This document shows positions 1 through 7,973 of a stretch of DNA of 61,671 bases, piece after piece; position 1 is the first letter of the stretch, and each line of letters opens with the position of its first letter. Source of the DNA: Candidatus Aminicenantota bacterium. GTDB lineage: Bacteria > Acidobacteriota > Aminicenantia > Aminicenantales > Aminicenantaceae. The stretch lies in contig CP070750.1 of the NCBI GenBank assembly GCA_020348385.1, positions 1,226,967 to 1,288,637 on the forward strand, in the 5' to 3' direction. Both the position numbers and the translations under genes were made by a program. The notes below the pieces were generated by a model. That model did not search any database and was not told the origin of the DNA. It saw only the letters and a list, made by a program, of their open reading frames with translations.

Positions 1-669
1 GGGCTGTTTGAAAAGATCCCCTGCTTGATAACCCCGAAATAGGCCGTACCTTCTTTTCAGGAAGACATTCCTTGTTTCCTGAAGAACACCCAGCACATCC
101 CAGTTATCACGAATCAGATTCAAACTTCCGGTTGAAAGAGGGAATCCATTTTCTGCCAGGTCAATGGCCGGCTGAAACACCTCTTGGAAAGGAAGTCTTC
201 CGAACCGGTCATGGGCTGCTTGGATACCTGCCATGAATCCTGGGACCATAACTCCCCTGGCATTGGGGATGCTCCCATCGGGGATAGTGAGGGGATCGAA
301 TTCCTCCAACGGCGTTTTGAAACAGGCGTTCATGGAATAAACCTTCCCGGTGCTCGCCTCGTAATAGACCATCATATAAATACCGGCAAAACTCACGATG
401 TAGCCCATATCCAGGGCGATACGGTAGAGAGCGCTGGCCAGAGCTGCATCGATAGCACTTCCACCCCGGTCCAAAATGTCATTTCCTATTTGAACGGCCT
501 GAGGGGGTCCTGTGCTGATGAATCTCCCTCTATTGTTTTGCAAATCGCTTCGAGACACCCCGGCCCATGGTTGTCGATCCCGACCAAAATTTTGGGATTT
601 CTGGAAATCCATGCCGTGCAATGACACAAATACCAAGATACACAACGCGGCCATCATGATTTTTTTCAT
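1..669 (-). CDS. Gamma-glutamyltransferase, N-terminal part (runs off the window)
   Basis: The frame stays open from an ATG at 669 to the window edge, giving 223 residues of an exported N-terminal nucleophile hydrolase precursor. This family cleaves gamma-glutamyl bonds of glutathione and related amides in the periplasm. A hydrophobic signal segment covers about residues 4-18. The family hallmark follows near residues 60-85: STGPPQAVQIGNDIL, then DRGGSAIDAALASAL, equivalent to the 'A..ILk.GGNAvDAAvA' motif. An FAGIYMMVYY strand and a VPGFMAGIQAAHDRFG segment also match. The catalytic Thr of the small subunit lies beyond the window. A GGGAGG ribosome site sits just upstream of the start. The gene is divergent from the PadR gene. 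The call rests on motif recognition, since only the pro-region half is visible. Confidence 0.75.
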   Translation of the reverse strand, partial: MKKIMMAALCILVFVSLHGMDFQKSQNFGRDRQPWAGVSRSDLQNNRGRFISTGPPQAVQIGNDILDRGGSAIDAALASALYRIALDMGYIVSFAGIYMMVYYEASTGKVYSMNACFKTPLEEFDPLTIPDGSIPNARGVMVPGFMAGIQAAHDRFGRLPFQEVFQPAIDLAENGFPLSTGSLNLIRDNWDVLGVLQETRNVFLKRRYGLFRGYQAGDLFKQP

Positions 670-823
670 TCAAGCCTCCCGACATGAGAACACATTCTAA
701 TCCACGGTAGCACCATAAATTCATATTATAAGTCTCCATAATATATAACACATAGGAATCCCTAATTTTCTCGAAAATTTTGGTTTATTTGGATCTTTTG
801 CGTAACCTTTTTTTTGCATGTGC

Positions 824-841
824 CGTATGTATATATGTACG
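824..841. promoter_or_regulatory. Imperfect palindrome upstream of padR 1 (candidate operator)
   Basis: An 18-bp AT-rich dyad with arms CGTA / TACG around a TATATA core lies 31 bp before the PadR start. It matches its own complement at 14 of 18 positions. PadR repressors often bind dyads at their own promoters, so autoregulation is plausible. It is the weakest of the three PadR-linked dyads in this window. Confidence 0.3.
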
Positions 842-872
842 ATTAAATCGTGGATATAGGAAGGATAGACTC

Positions 873-1214
873 ATGAACATCCTGACTTTAAGCGAAGAAA
901 TGCTCCTCACTGCCATCGTGCACCTGGAAGACAATGCCTATGGTGTGACGATCATGGCAAAAATAAGGGAGATCTCACCCAAAAAAATCGTATTCGGCAC
1001 GCTGTACAATTCGCTGGACAAGCTGGTCAAAAAAGGCTACGTTGTCCCGACGACTGGAGAGCCAACTCCGGAAAGGGGCGGAAGGCGGAAGGTCTACTAC
1101 ACCCTCACAAAAAAGGGAAAAACCGCTCTAAATCAAACCCAAAAATTCCATCAAACATTATGGGAGTGGATTCCGGATATTGTGGCGCAATCGAAAAAAA
1201 ATGGACAAAAATAA
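873..1214 (+). CDS. PadR-family transcriptional repressor (module 1)
   Basis: A 113-residue winged-helix repressor. The N-terminal LSEEMLLTAIVHLEDNAYG, the recognition-helix region with LYNSLDKLVKKGYV, and the wing segment PERGGRRKVYYTLTKKGK are typical of PadR. The ATG at 873 is preferred over an upstream start at 780 because AGGAAGGA lies 8-15 nt before it and PadR homology begins there. The stop overlaps the start of the long permease by 14 nt, so the two are translationally coupled. The same gene pair recurs at 25.4 kb and 55.4 kb. The likely role is repression of the permease and itself; the inducer is unknown. Confidence 0.88.
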   Translation: MNILTLSEEMLLTAIVHLEDNAYGVTIMAKIREISPKKIVFGTLYNSLDKLVKKGYVVPTTGEPTPERGGRRKVYYTLTKKGKTALNQTQKFHQTLWEWIPDIVAQSKKNGQK

Positions 1215-3807
1215 AATTCCAAAACCGCCCCGGCTGGCTCATTGGCTTCTCTCCCTCATGTCAGAATACGATGAGAGTTTCTCATCTCTGGGGGATTTTG
1301 AAGAATACTTCAACAACAAAGCCCGGGACGAAGGTAGGAGAAGAGCGATCCAGTGGTACTGGTCACAAGTACTGCGTTCCTTTCCGTCTTACTTTCTATT
1401 AGTCATCAAATGGAGATTTGTCATGTTCGGAAATTACCTTAAAATCGCCGTGAGGAATATCATCAAACACAAAGGGGTTTCTTTTCTCAATGTGATGGGG
1501 CTCTCTATCGGAATTGCAGCTTGTATCCTGATTTTTCTGTATGTCCAGTTCGAATTGAGCTATGACCGCTACCACGCCAATGCCGAACAGGTTTACAGGA
1601 TAGGCCAAGAAATTGCGTACCTCAATGCTCGGACAGCGGCGACCTCAGCCCCCTTGGCAGAGGCGATGATCACAGAGTTTCCCGAAATCCAATCGGCTGT
1701 ACGCATGAGAAACATCGATGAATGCATCGTCCGTTTGGAGGATAGGGGTTTTTTAGAAAAGAAGATAATCTGGGCCGATCCCCAGATCTTCGACCTCTTT
1801 TCCTTCGATTTTTTGAGGGGAGATCCCAAAGAAGCTTTGATCGATCCCTTCTCCATCGTAATCTCCGAACGGACAGCCGAAAAATATTTTGGCCGGGCAG
1901 ATCCCATCGGAAAAGTTTTGACGTGCAATATCCGCGCTAGGGATTTGGAAATGGTCATCACCGGAGTCTACAAAAACATGCCCCCGAATTCTCATTTTTT
2001 TGCAGATTTGATGGTCCCTTTCGAAACTCAAGAAAAAATTTTCGAAGGGATTTTGGTATGGGGCAACAATGCTTATAACACCTACGCTCTTCTCCACCAA
2101 GATGCCGATCCGCAAGCCCTGGAAGCCAAGTTCGCAACGACCGACTTCACCAAGTACAGCGGAGGATACTCCCTCCACGATTATTTTCTGCAACCCATAT
2201 TGGATATTCATTTGCGGTCCAATCTCTCGCTTGGGATGGAGGCGAATGGCGACATCAAAACGGTCATGCTCTTCTCCTTCATTGCCCTTCTCATTTTGAT
2301 AATAGCTTGCATCAATGCGATGAACCTGGCCACGGCACGCGCAGCATTCCGTGTGAAAGAAGTCGGCCTGCGTAAAGTCATCGGAGCCCAGAGATCACAG
2401 ATCATCCGGCAGTTCCTTGGTGAATCCCTTGTTTTTACAATTTTGGCCTTATTCGCGGCTTTGGCCATTGTTCTTATCGCTCTTCCGGCGTTCGGAACTT
2501 TTGTCGAAAGGTCAATTCATTTCCATCCCCTCTCCAACCTTCCCTTGCTGGGCATGCTGATCTCCTTGGTATTGTTGACAGGAGTGCTCTCAGGAGGATA
2601 TCCGGCTTTTGCCTTGTCTTCTTTCCGGCCCGTATCCCTGTTCCGGAAGACCGGCTCCGTGCGCACAAAAGGCCTTTCTTTGAGAAACCTCCTGGTTATA
2701 TTTCAATTCGCCGTATCCATCGTTCTGATCATCTGCACCCTGGTTGCGCGGAATCAACTCCACCTCCTAAGACACAAAGACATGGGGTATAACCGGGAAC
2801 ACATCGTGGTTCTTCCCATCCTGGATGCCCGACTGGATGCCAATATCGAAACCCTTCGCACCGAGCTCAAAAGAAATCCTCGCATCCTGCACGCATCCAG
2901 CTCATCCTCGTTGCTGAACAATGTCCGGACCAGGCTGGATGCTGATTGGCCGGGAAGAACAGAAGACCAAAAACTATCATTTTATACCATAGATACAGAT
3001 CGCGAATTCATCGACCTGTATGATATGAATATCATTATGGGTCGTAACTTCTCTCCCGATTTCCCCTCCGATCAAACCGGCGCCTTCGTGATCAACGAAA
3101 CGGGCAGGAAAGCCCTGGGGTGGGAAAATCCTATAGGAAAGGAGTTTAGCTTGATCGGCAAACGAAGGGGGAGTATTGTCGGCGTTGTCAGTGATTTTCA
3201 TATTCAGTCGATGTCACAACCTATCGGGCTTCTTGCGCTCTATCTTAAACCGCACACGCAGAATTGGCACAGGCGATACCTCGCAATCAAAATCCTCCCC
3301 GGAAATATTCAGGGCACATTGAACGATATCCAAAAAACGATAAATCGTTTTGCTCCCGGTTATCCGTTCGAGTATTCCTTTTTCGACGATGTGTTTGACC
3401 AAACGTTCAGGACAGACCAGAAAATGGCAAGTCTTTTCAGGACTTTCGCTTTGATCGCCATCTTGATCGCCTGTTTGGGACTATTCGGGCTTTCATCTTT
3501 CTCCACAGAACAACGTACAAAAGAAATCGGCATCCGCAAGGTCTTGGGGGCTTCGGTTCCTGGAATCATCATTCTCCTTGGGCGGGAACTTCTCAAATGG
3601 GTTTTGTTGGCCAACCTTATCGCCTGGCCCATCGGGTACTTCGCCATGAACAAATGGCTGGAAAACTTCGCATACCGGACGCGCTTATCTGTGGAACTCT
3701 TTCTTTTATCTTCCCTGTTGGCACTTATTATTGCCGCTCTCACCGTGGGCTTCCAGACTCTCAAATCCGCCACAGCCAACCCGATCGACTCCCTTCGCTA
3801 TGAGTAA
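1201..3807 (+). CDS. ADOP-type duplicated MacB/FtsX permease with prefix domain (1)
   Basis: An 868-residue inner-membrane protein. Residues 1-80 form a soluble 'permease prefix' segment ending in WYWSQVLRSFPSYF. After it come a first membrane helix, a MacB-like periplasmic core (LSYDRYHANAEQVYRI), and a first FtsX domain with the cytoplasmic loop VKEVGLRKVIGAQ. A second periplasmic domain and a second FtsX domain with TKEIGIRKVLGAS follow. Two FtsX domains in one chain match the acidobacterial duplicated orphan permease description. No ABC ATPase is encoded nearby, so energy coupling must come from elsewhere. The ATG at 1201 was chosen because a start at 1180 has no ribosome site and adds non-homologous residues. 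Substrate unknown; families of this type export peptides, lipids or antimicrobials. Confidence 0.87.
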   Translation: MDKNKIPKPPRLAHWLLSLMSEYDESFSSLGDFEEYFNNKARDEGRRRAIQWYWSQVLRSFPSYFLLVIKWRFVMFGNYLKIAVRNIIKHKGVSFLNVMGLSIGIAACILIFLYVQFELSYDRYHANAEQVYRIGQEIAYLNARTAATSAPLAEAMITEFPEIQSAVRMRNIDECIVRLEDRGFLEKKIIWADPQIFDLFSFDFLRGDPKEALIDPFSIVISERTAEKYFGRADPIGKVLTCNIRARDLEMVITGVYKNMPPNSHFFADLMVPFETQEKIFEGILVWGNNAYNTYALLHQDADPQALEAKFATTDFTKYSGGYSLHDYFLQPILDIHLRSNLSLGMEANGDIKTVMLFSFIALLILIIACINAMNLATARAAFRVKEVGLRKVIGAQRSQIIRQFLGESLVFTILALFAALAIVLIALPAFGTFVERSIHFHPLSNLPLLGMLISLVLLTGVLSGGYPAFALSSFRPVSLFRKTGSVRTKGLSLRNLLVIFQFAVSIVLIICTLVARNQLHLLRHKDMGYNREHIVVLPILDARLDANIETLRTELKRNPRILHASSSSSLLNNVRTRLDADWPGRTEDQKLSFYTIDTDREFIDLYDMNIIMGRNFSPDFPSDQTGAFVINETGRKALGWENPIGKEFSLIGKRRGSIVGVVSDFHIQSMSQPIGLLALYLKPHTQNWHRRYLAIKILPGNIQGTLNDIQKTINRFAPGYPFEYSFFDDVFDQTFRTDQKMASLFRTFALIAILIACLGLFGLSSFSTEQRTKEIGIRKVLGASVPGIIILLGRELLKWVLLANLIAWPIGYFAMNKWLENFAYRTRLSVELFLLSSLLALIIAALTVGFQTLKSATANPIDSLRYE

Positions 3808-3839
3808 TAGCCGATCTTCTCATCGATTGATTCTTCGGT

Positions 3840-4098
3840 TGTTTCCTACGCTTTCTCCTATCGATATAGGCGCCTAATCCAAGGCCTCCTATGAGGCCAA
3901 AGGAGCATAACCCATAGCTTCATGGTGCCCAGCCAGTTCATATAAGAATAGACAGAAAAGCAAAATCGGAATAGCAAGCATATCGATTTCCGTGATACCA
4001 TAAGGCATCCTATAGGCTTTCAGGTATGGTTTTGCTCCTGTGAAGATTTTTAACGCTATTCCTTCATCTCTCTCCTCGGCGGCTCCGGAACTCAGCTT
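3840..4098 (-). pseudogene. Possible decayed small membrane-protein gene
   Basis: Within the otherwise gene-free stretch 3808-4315, the minus strand has protein-like sequence in two frames. One frame gives a segment beginning ALKIFTGAKPYLKAY and continuing with the hydrophobic IDMLAIPILLFCLFLYELAG, stopping at 3889-3891. A second frame continues with GLIGGLGLGAYIDRRKRRK from about 3925. Joined by a frameshift they would form a small protein with two membrane segments and a basic tail. No intact start is visible. I do not recognise a family, and chance open frames are possible. Nothing else is evident in this spacer. Confidence 0.25.
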
Positions 4099-4315
4099 TT
4101 ATACTCCCAATCTCTACCGCTCAAACTTCTGTTCCCGTGATTGCCTGGATCGTTAATCCTTTAACAAAGTCGTGCTCAATACGTCCTCGCCGTCTGACTC
4201 TATCAGATTCCCTCGAAGAACGGGTCGTAATGGCTAAATCTCCAATGTCGCTTCAACCATCCTAAAAGCCCCATTTATTACAGAAATTGATATGTTTACA
4301 TTGGAATAGAAGGAG

Positions 4316-4344
4316 TTGACAAAATTATAACCAGCTATTATATT
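4316..4344 (+). promoter_or_regulatory. Sigma-70 promoter of the CGNR regulator gene
   Basis: TTGACA at 4316-4321 is followed, after a 17-nt spacer, by TATATT at 4339-4344. This is a near-consensus vegetative promoter 20 nt before the ATG at 4364. The downstream operator overlaps its -10 box. Confidence 0.75.
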
Positions 4345-4356
4345 AGTGGGGGTTAT
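4327..4356. promoter_or_regulatory. Operator O1: ATAACC-N18-GGTTAT
   Basis: Inverted half-sites ATAACC (4327-4332) and GGTTAT (4351-4356) are separated by exactly 18 nt and bracket the -10 box of the CGNR gene promoter. The same arrangement is found twice more just before the neighbouring exporter gene. Confidence 0.6.
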
Positions 4357-4363
4357 TGTAAAA

Positions 4364-4960
4364 ATGGAAAAAGAGATGAAAAAACTTTGCCTGGATTTCG
4401 CAAACACCCTTCAATGGCATGCCAGCGAAAATCCTCAGGAACATCTAAATTCCTACAAAGATCTTATGGATTGGGGACATAAAAAAGGCATTCTCTCAGA
4501 AATAGATATTCAAAAATTGAACAGAGAAGCCAGGAGGAAACCTGACGCTTCAGAGAAAGTGTTGAAGCGTGCCATAGAGCTTCGTGAGGCCATCTACCGG
4601 ATTTTTTCAGCTGTTGCTGCTGGTGCTCATCCCGAAGCTGGAGACCTTTCCATTCTAAACAGAGATCTTGCCAAAACCATGGCTCAATCGAGAATAACTC
4701 CGACAAAAGACGGTTTTACGTGGGACATAAACGGGAATAAAGAGGAACTAGATTGGATGTTGAAACCTATCGTTCGATCAGCTGCCGATCTTTTGACCTC
4801 AAATGAGTTGGATAGAGTAAAAGAGTGCGCCGATGATAAAGGTTGTGGTTGGCTCTTCATGGACAGAAGCAGGAACAGAAGCAGGAGATGGTGCGATATG
4901 AAAGATTGTGGGAACAGAGCCAAAGCCAAGCGATTTTACATACGAAAACAAAAAAAATAA
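4364..4960 (+). CDS. CGNR zinc-finger (ABATE-type) putative transcriptional regulator
   Basis: A 198-residue protein. The N-terminal ABATE-like domain starts CLDFANTLQWHA, and a C-terminal treble-clef zinc finger has Cys residues in CADDKGCGWLF and the pair WCDMKDCGNR. The family is named for this CGNR motif. These proteins are thought to be DNA-binding regulators. ATG 4364 is preferred over GTG 4346: it is the first ATG after the G-rich GTGGGGG ribosome-binding stretch, and the GTG sits inside the operator about 2 nt from the -10 box. The gene is followed by an EamA exporter with its own promoter. Matching operators at both promoters suggest the protein controls itself and the exporter. Confidence 0.85.
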   Translation: MEKEMKKLCLDFANTLQWHASENPQEHLNSYKDLMDWGHKKGILSEIDIQKLNREARRKPDASEKVLKRAIELREAIYRIFSAVAAGAHPEAGDLSILNRDLAKTMAQSRITPTKDGFTWDINGNKEELDWMLKPIVRSAADLLTSNELDRVKECADDKGCGWLFMDRSRNRSRRWCDMKDCGNRAKAKRFYIRKQKK

Positions 4961-4967
4961 AAATATA

Positions 4968-4997
4968 ATAACCACCAAAAATCACTTGACAGGTTAG
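4968..4997. promoter_or_regulatory. Operator O2: ATAACC-N18-GGTTAG
   Basis: ATAACC (4968-4973) and GGTTAG (4992-4997) are 18 nt apart. One of the twelve half-site bases differs from the other copies. The right half-site begins immediately after the exporter promoter's -35 box (4986-4991), so a bound protein would cover the -35. Confidence 0.5.
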
Positions 4998-5014
4998 CTT
5001 CTATCTTTTAAAAT
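4986..5014 (+). promoter_or_regulatory. Sigma-70 promoter of the EamA exporter gene
   Basis: TTGACA (4986-4991), a 17-nt spacer and TAAAAT (5009-5014) form a strong vegetative promoter. It lies between and partly under operators O2 and O3. The expected start of transcription is near 5021, giving a short leader of about 26 nt. Confidence 0.75.
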
Positions 5015-5044
5015 ATAACCATCTATATGTTTTTAGGTGGTTAT
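5015..5044. promoter_or_regulatory. Operator O3: ATAACC-N18-GGTTAT over the exporter start
   Basis: ATAACC (5015-5020) and GGTTAT (5039-5044) again have an 18-nt gap; the arms extend to TATAACCA / TGGTTATA, 8 bp each. The site begins directly after the -10 box and contains the AGGTGG ribosome site of the exporter, so binding would block transcription initiation. Confidence 0.62.
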
Positions 5045-5046
5045 AG

Positions 5047-6033
5047 ATGCCGACTTTAAACACAAAATCCGTCAAGTTAGCCATCGCTTTTGCCGCCATC
5101 TATTTTATTTGGGGTTCGACCTTTCTCGCCATCCGCTTTTCGATCACGACCATACCGCCATTCTTCATGATGGGATTCCGGTGTCTCGTGGCAGGAGGTA
5201 TCCTCTATGCTTGGGCTCGATTGAGAGGAGTAGATCGCCCCCAGCCAGCACAATGGTTGACAGCGGTAATCCTGGGGATCCTGCTGTTTACGATTGGACA
5301 TGGGACTCTTGCGTGGAGTGAGCAGTTTCTTCCCTCCGGAATCGCCGCGCTCATCTGTGCCACTTCCCCGATTTGGATAATCCTCCTGCAGGCTTTTTTT
5401 CACCGAGATAATCCTCTTACCCCTCGTGTTGTTTTCGGTCTCATTATGGGTCTGTGTGGTGTAGCCCTATTGATAGAACCCTCCATGCTGCTGGATGGCC
5501 CCTCGTTGAATCTGACTGGGGCCATGGTTCTTCTGGCGGGTACCTTATCGTGGTCCATCGGAGCTGTCTATTCAAAAAAGGCCAACTTGCCTAAAAATTC
5601 TATGCTTGCAGCAGGGATGAACCTCATAACCGGTGGAGGAGGGCTCCTTTTCGCAAGCCTTTACAAAGAAACAGTGATACTCACATCGATCTCACTCCAA
5701 TCTCTTGTTTCTTTGGCGTATTTGATCGTCTTCGGTTCGATTTTCACTTTTACTGCCTATTTTTGGCTATTAAGATCAACTTCTCCATCCCGAGTCGCCA
5801 CTCATTCATTCGTGAACCCGGTCGTGGCAATATTTGTAGGCTGGTTCGCAGGAGGAGAGCTGATCAATCCGAGAATCCTGATAGCAGCCCTTATGATGGT
5901 TATCGGTGTTGGGGCCATTGTGAGGAATCAGAATCATAAATACAAATTTTACAGGGCTAAAGAGCCCGACATAAGGAGGTCACATGATCGCCAGGATATG
6001 GTTTGGGAAAACAAAAGACTCTGCAAGCGATGA
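5047..6033 (+). CDS. EamA/DMT-family exporter
   Basis: A 328-residue inner-membrane protein with about ten hydrophobic helices arranged as two EamA repeats. The first opens with FAAIYFIWGSTFLAIRF and the second with AMVLLAGTLSWSIGAVYSKK; the late motif SPSRVATHSFVNPVVA is typical of the YedA/RhaT-like branch. Such proteins usually export amino acids or metabolites. The start follows AGGTGG by 6 nt. The last ~35 residues (after GAIVRNQ) are hydrophilic, non-conserved in appearance, and overlap the next gene by 50 nt. The likely controller is the adjacent CGNR protein. Confidence 0.9.
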   Translation: MPTLNTKSVKLAIAFAAIYFIWGSTFLAIRFSITTIPPFFMMGFRCLVAGGILYAWARLRGVDRPQPAQWLTAVILGILLFTIGHGTLAWSEQFLPSGIAALICATSPIWIILLQAFFHRDNPLTPRVVFGLIMGLCGVALLIEPSMLLDGPSLNLTGAMVLLAGTLSWSIGAVYSKKANLPKNSMLAAGMNLITGGGGLLFASLYKETVILTSISLQSLVSLAYLIVFGSIFTFTAYFWLLRSTSPSRVATHSFVNPVVAIFVGWFAGGELINPRILIAALMMVIGVGAIVRNQNHKYKFYRAKEPDIRRSHDRQDMVWENKRLCKR

Positions 6034-6358
6034 ATACTTCGACTACCTCGAAAAAACCGGAATCAAAGATTCCTCATCCACAGAGGGAAACAGGGGAGTG
6101 TATGTGTTGAGGCGTGTAGAGGATGGTATCTCAGAGTTTCTATTTATAACATTGTGGGATTCTTTTGAGGACATAAAAAAGTTCGCAGGGCAGGACATTG
6201 AAAAAGCCGTCTATTATCCAGATGATAAAAAATATCTCCTTGAATTAGAACCACATGTTAAGCACTTCGAAGTGCTGCTGGCATCAAAAGACGGGAATTC
6301 TTATAATGAAGGGAGCATTTCCAGGTTGGTGAAGTACACAAGAGGGATAAAAATCTGA
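5984..6358 (+). CDS. Antibiotic-biosynthesis-monooxygenase-like (ABM fold) protein
   Basis: A 124-residue soluble protein of the ferredoxin-like dimeric alpha/beta barrel type. The N-terminus MIARIWFGKT followed by YFDYLEKTGI, the segment GNRGVYVLRR, and LFITLWDSFEDIKKFAG match the small ABM proteins annotated in many bacteria. Their reactions are mostly unknown; some relatives act on heme or quinones. An AAGGAGG ribosome site precedes the ATG, inside the 3' end of the exporter gene, so the two genes are coupled. Confidence 0.75.
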   Translation: MIARIWFGKTKDSASDEYFDYLEKTGIKDSSSTEGNRGVYVLRRVEDGISEFLFITLWDSFEDIKKFAGQDIEKAVYYPDDKKYLLELEPHVKHFEVLLASKDGNSYNEGSISRLVKYTRGIKI

Positions 6359-6384
6359 GCTCTTCGAAAAAAAAGGAGATTAAA

Positions 6385-6678
6385 ATGGCTTTTAAAGATA
6401 TCAAGGTCACCATCGTGAAAGTGGAAGGTCCCTGCAGCCGCTCCAAGGTTGAAACTACTTTTTTCATTAAAAACGCAAGATTGGAAATTCCTGCCGGCCA
6501 AGATGTTTGTATCTTTGCATTGGGAAGCATATTGCAGCCGATAACCGCCGCGATCATACGGTCGCAGGAGGGCGAAGGAATCCTCGATCTTCTGGAAGAA
6601 TGGCAGTGCCCGGATCCTTTAGCCAAAGTAATTTTTCGAATCGAGGAATTGAAGAATAAGGAATCTTGTGTTGTGTGA
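6385..6678 (+). CDS. TIGR04076-family small protein
   Basis: A 97-residue protein with the family pattern ITIVKVEGPC-type opening, a middle segment GQDVCIFALGSILQPI, and the end motif CPDPLAKVIFRIEEL. TIGR04076 proteins are conserved across anaerobes but have no known function. The first Cys and the Cys in the CPDP motif are retained. AAAAGGAG lies just upstream. It is part of the run of small genes behind the EamA exporter. Confidence 0.7.
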   Translation: MAFKDIKVTIVKVEGPCSRSKVETTFFIKNARLEIPAGQDVCIFALGSILQPITAAIIRSQEGEGILDLLEEWQCPDPLAKVIFRIEELKNKESCVV

Positions 6679-6726
6679 ATAAACGCATGTATGTGAGCGA
6701 TGCAAATTTCAAAGGAGGATAGTAGG

Positions 6727-7230
6727 ATGTCGGAAAATCTCATCATTAACAGATCTATCATCAAAGAAGTCTCTATTCCAGCTAGCATCGATGAAGCATG
6801 GAACGCTTGGACTACAAAACAAGGATTGGAGTCATTTTTTGCTCCGGAATGTCACATCGAATTGGAACTATGGGGGCGGTATGAGATATTTTTTGTCCCA
6901 GATGCCGAGAAGGGAAACAAAGGTGCCGAAGATAATAAAATATTGGCTGTCGAACCTAACAAGATGTTCTCTTTCACATGGGATGCACCGGCAACCATGC
7001 CTGAGGTTCGAAAGCAGCGTACGTCGGTCGTTTTGAAATTTGAAAAATTGGGGGAGGATAAAACCAGGATAGTTATGTGCCATACCGGATGGGGAGAAGG
7101 AGATGAATGGGACAGGGCTTTTGACTATTTTACCGATGCATGGGATGCTGTCTTGAAGAGGTTGGGAATCCGTTTCGTAGATGGCCCGATCGACTGGACA
7201 AAAACAGATTTTCCGACAAAAAAGGATTGA
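6727..7230 (+). CDS. SRPBCC/AHSA1-type START-like domain protein
   Basis: A 167-residue soluble protein with the helix-grip fold signature: IIKEVSIPASIDEAWNAWTT near the start, a central strand region ending with FSFTWDAPA, and the long C-terminal helix FDYFTDAWDAVLKRL. Such proteins bind hydrophobic ligands or act as chaperone cofactors. ATG 6727 is preferred over 6700 because AAAGGAGGA lies 8 nt before it. It is the last gene of the exporter-linked group; 143 nt separate it from the sigma factor. Confidence 0.8.
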   Translation: MSENLIINRSIIKEVSIPASIDEAWNAWTTKQGLESFFAPECHIELELWGRYEIFFVPDAEKGNKGAEDNKILAVEPNKMFSFTWDAPATMPEVRKQRTSVVLKFEKLGEDKTRIVMCHTGWGEGDEWDRAFDYFTDAWDAVLKRLGIRFVDGPIDWTKTDFPTKKD

Positions 7231-7373
7231 TCCCCATTTGAGAAAATAGAAGTCATTTCGTTTAATGATAAAATAAAATTTAATAGTGAATAATTATCGG
7301 CCAATACGATTCGGAAAAACTGAATTTTGTAAACCAATCCAGGGAGTAACTCGTCTAATAGGGGTAAAAAGAG

Positions 7374-7973
7374 ATGGCACAAAATGATCAAATGCTTATC
7401 GACCGCCTATGCAGCGGAGACCAAACAGCCTTCTATGATTTGGTCGGCCGGTACAAAAAAAAGATTTATCACCTCGCATACGACATCACCGGAGACCATC
7501 ATGAGGCTGAAGACATCTCCCAGGAGGTGTTCATGAAAGTCTATCGCGCACTGAAGACATTCCGCCGGGATGCCAAAATGAGCTCTTGGCTCCACCAGAT
7601 CACGGTCAACACCAGTATCGACTCCCTCCGAAAAAAATCTGTCAGGCATGCGAAATCAACAGGTGAACTGGATCATGTGAGCACCCAGGAGAATCTTGTT
7701 GCCAGCAGCGCTCACGATTTTGATCCTGTGCAGAGTACAGAATCCGCTCAAATCCAAAACCACATCTCCCAGGCTCTTCAGAAGATATCCCCAAAGGAAA
7801 GAACCGTTTTTGTCATGTGCCATTACAACGGCCTCAAATTGAATGAAACCGCCGAAATCCTGAATGTCACCATAGGCACGGTAAAAAGCCTTCTCTTCAG
7901 GGCCATCCGAAAGCTCCGAAAAGAGCTGTCGCCCTTTATGAATGAATATCCGATGGAGATTCCCCATGAATAA
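7374..7973 (+). CDS. ECF-type RNA polymerase sigma factor
   Basis: A 199-residue extracytoplasmic-function sigma factor. Region 2 is seen in EAEDISQEVFMKVYRALKTF and the following SWLHQITVNTSIDSLRKK. Region 4 is the C-terminal HTH with LQKISPKERTVFVMCHYNGL and IGTVKSLLFRAIRKLRKEL. It redirects RNA polymerase when released from its anti-sigma partner. The 3' end overlaps the anti-sigma gene by 8 nt. Two HEAT-repeat genes follow in the same direction, so they are probable co-transcribed members. No convincing ECF-type promoter was identified upstream. Confidence 0.92.
   Translation: MAQNDQMLIDRLCSGDQTAFYDLVGRYKKKIYHLAYDITGDHHEAEDISQEVFMKVYRALKTFRRDAKMSSWLHQITVNTSIDSLRKKSVRHAKSTGELDHVSTQENLVASSAHDFDPVQSTESAQIQNHISQALQKISPKERTVFVMCHYNGLKLNETAEILNVTIGTVKSLLFRAIRKLRKELSPFMNEYPMEIPHE

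Noticed and set aside
184..624. 146-codon open frame on the plus strand
   Set aside because: It lies antisense to the gamma-glutamyltransferase frame, whose translation shows clear family motifs; the plus-strand product has no recognisable features.
7231..7373. ECF-type autoregulated promoter of the sigma operon
   Set aside because: GGGAGTAACT and GTCTAA are present but too close together for a -35/-10 pair.
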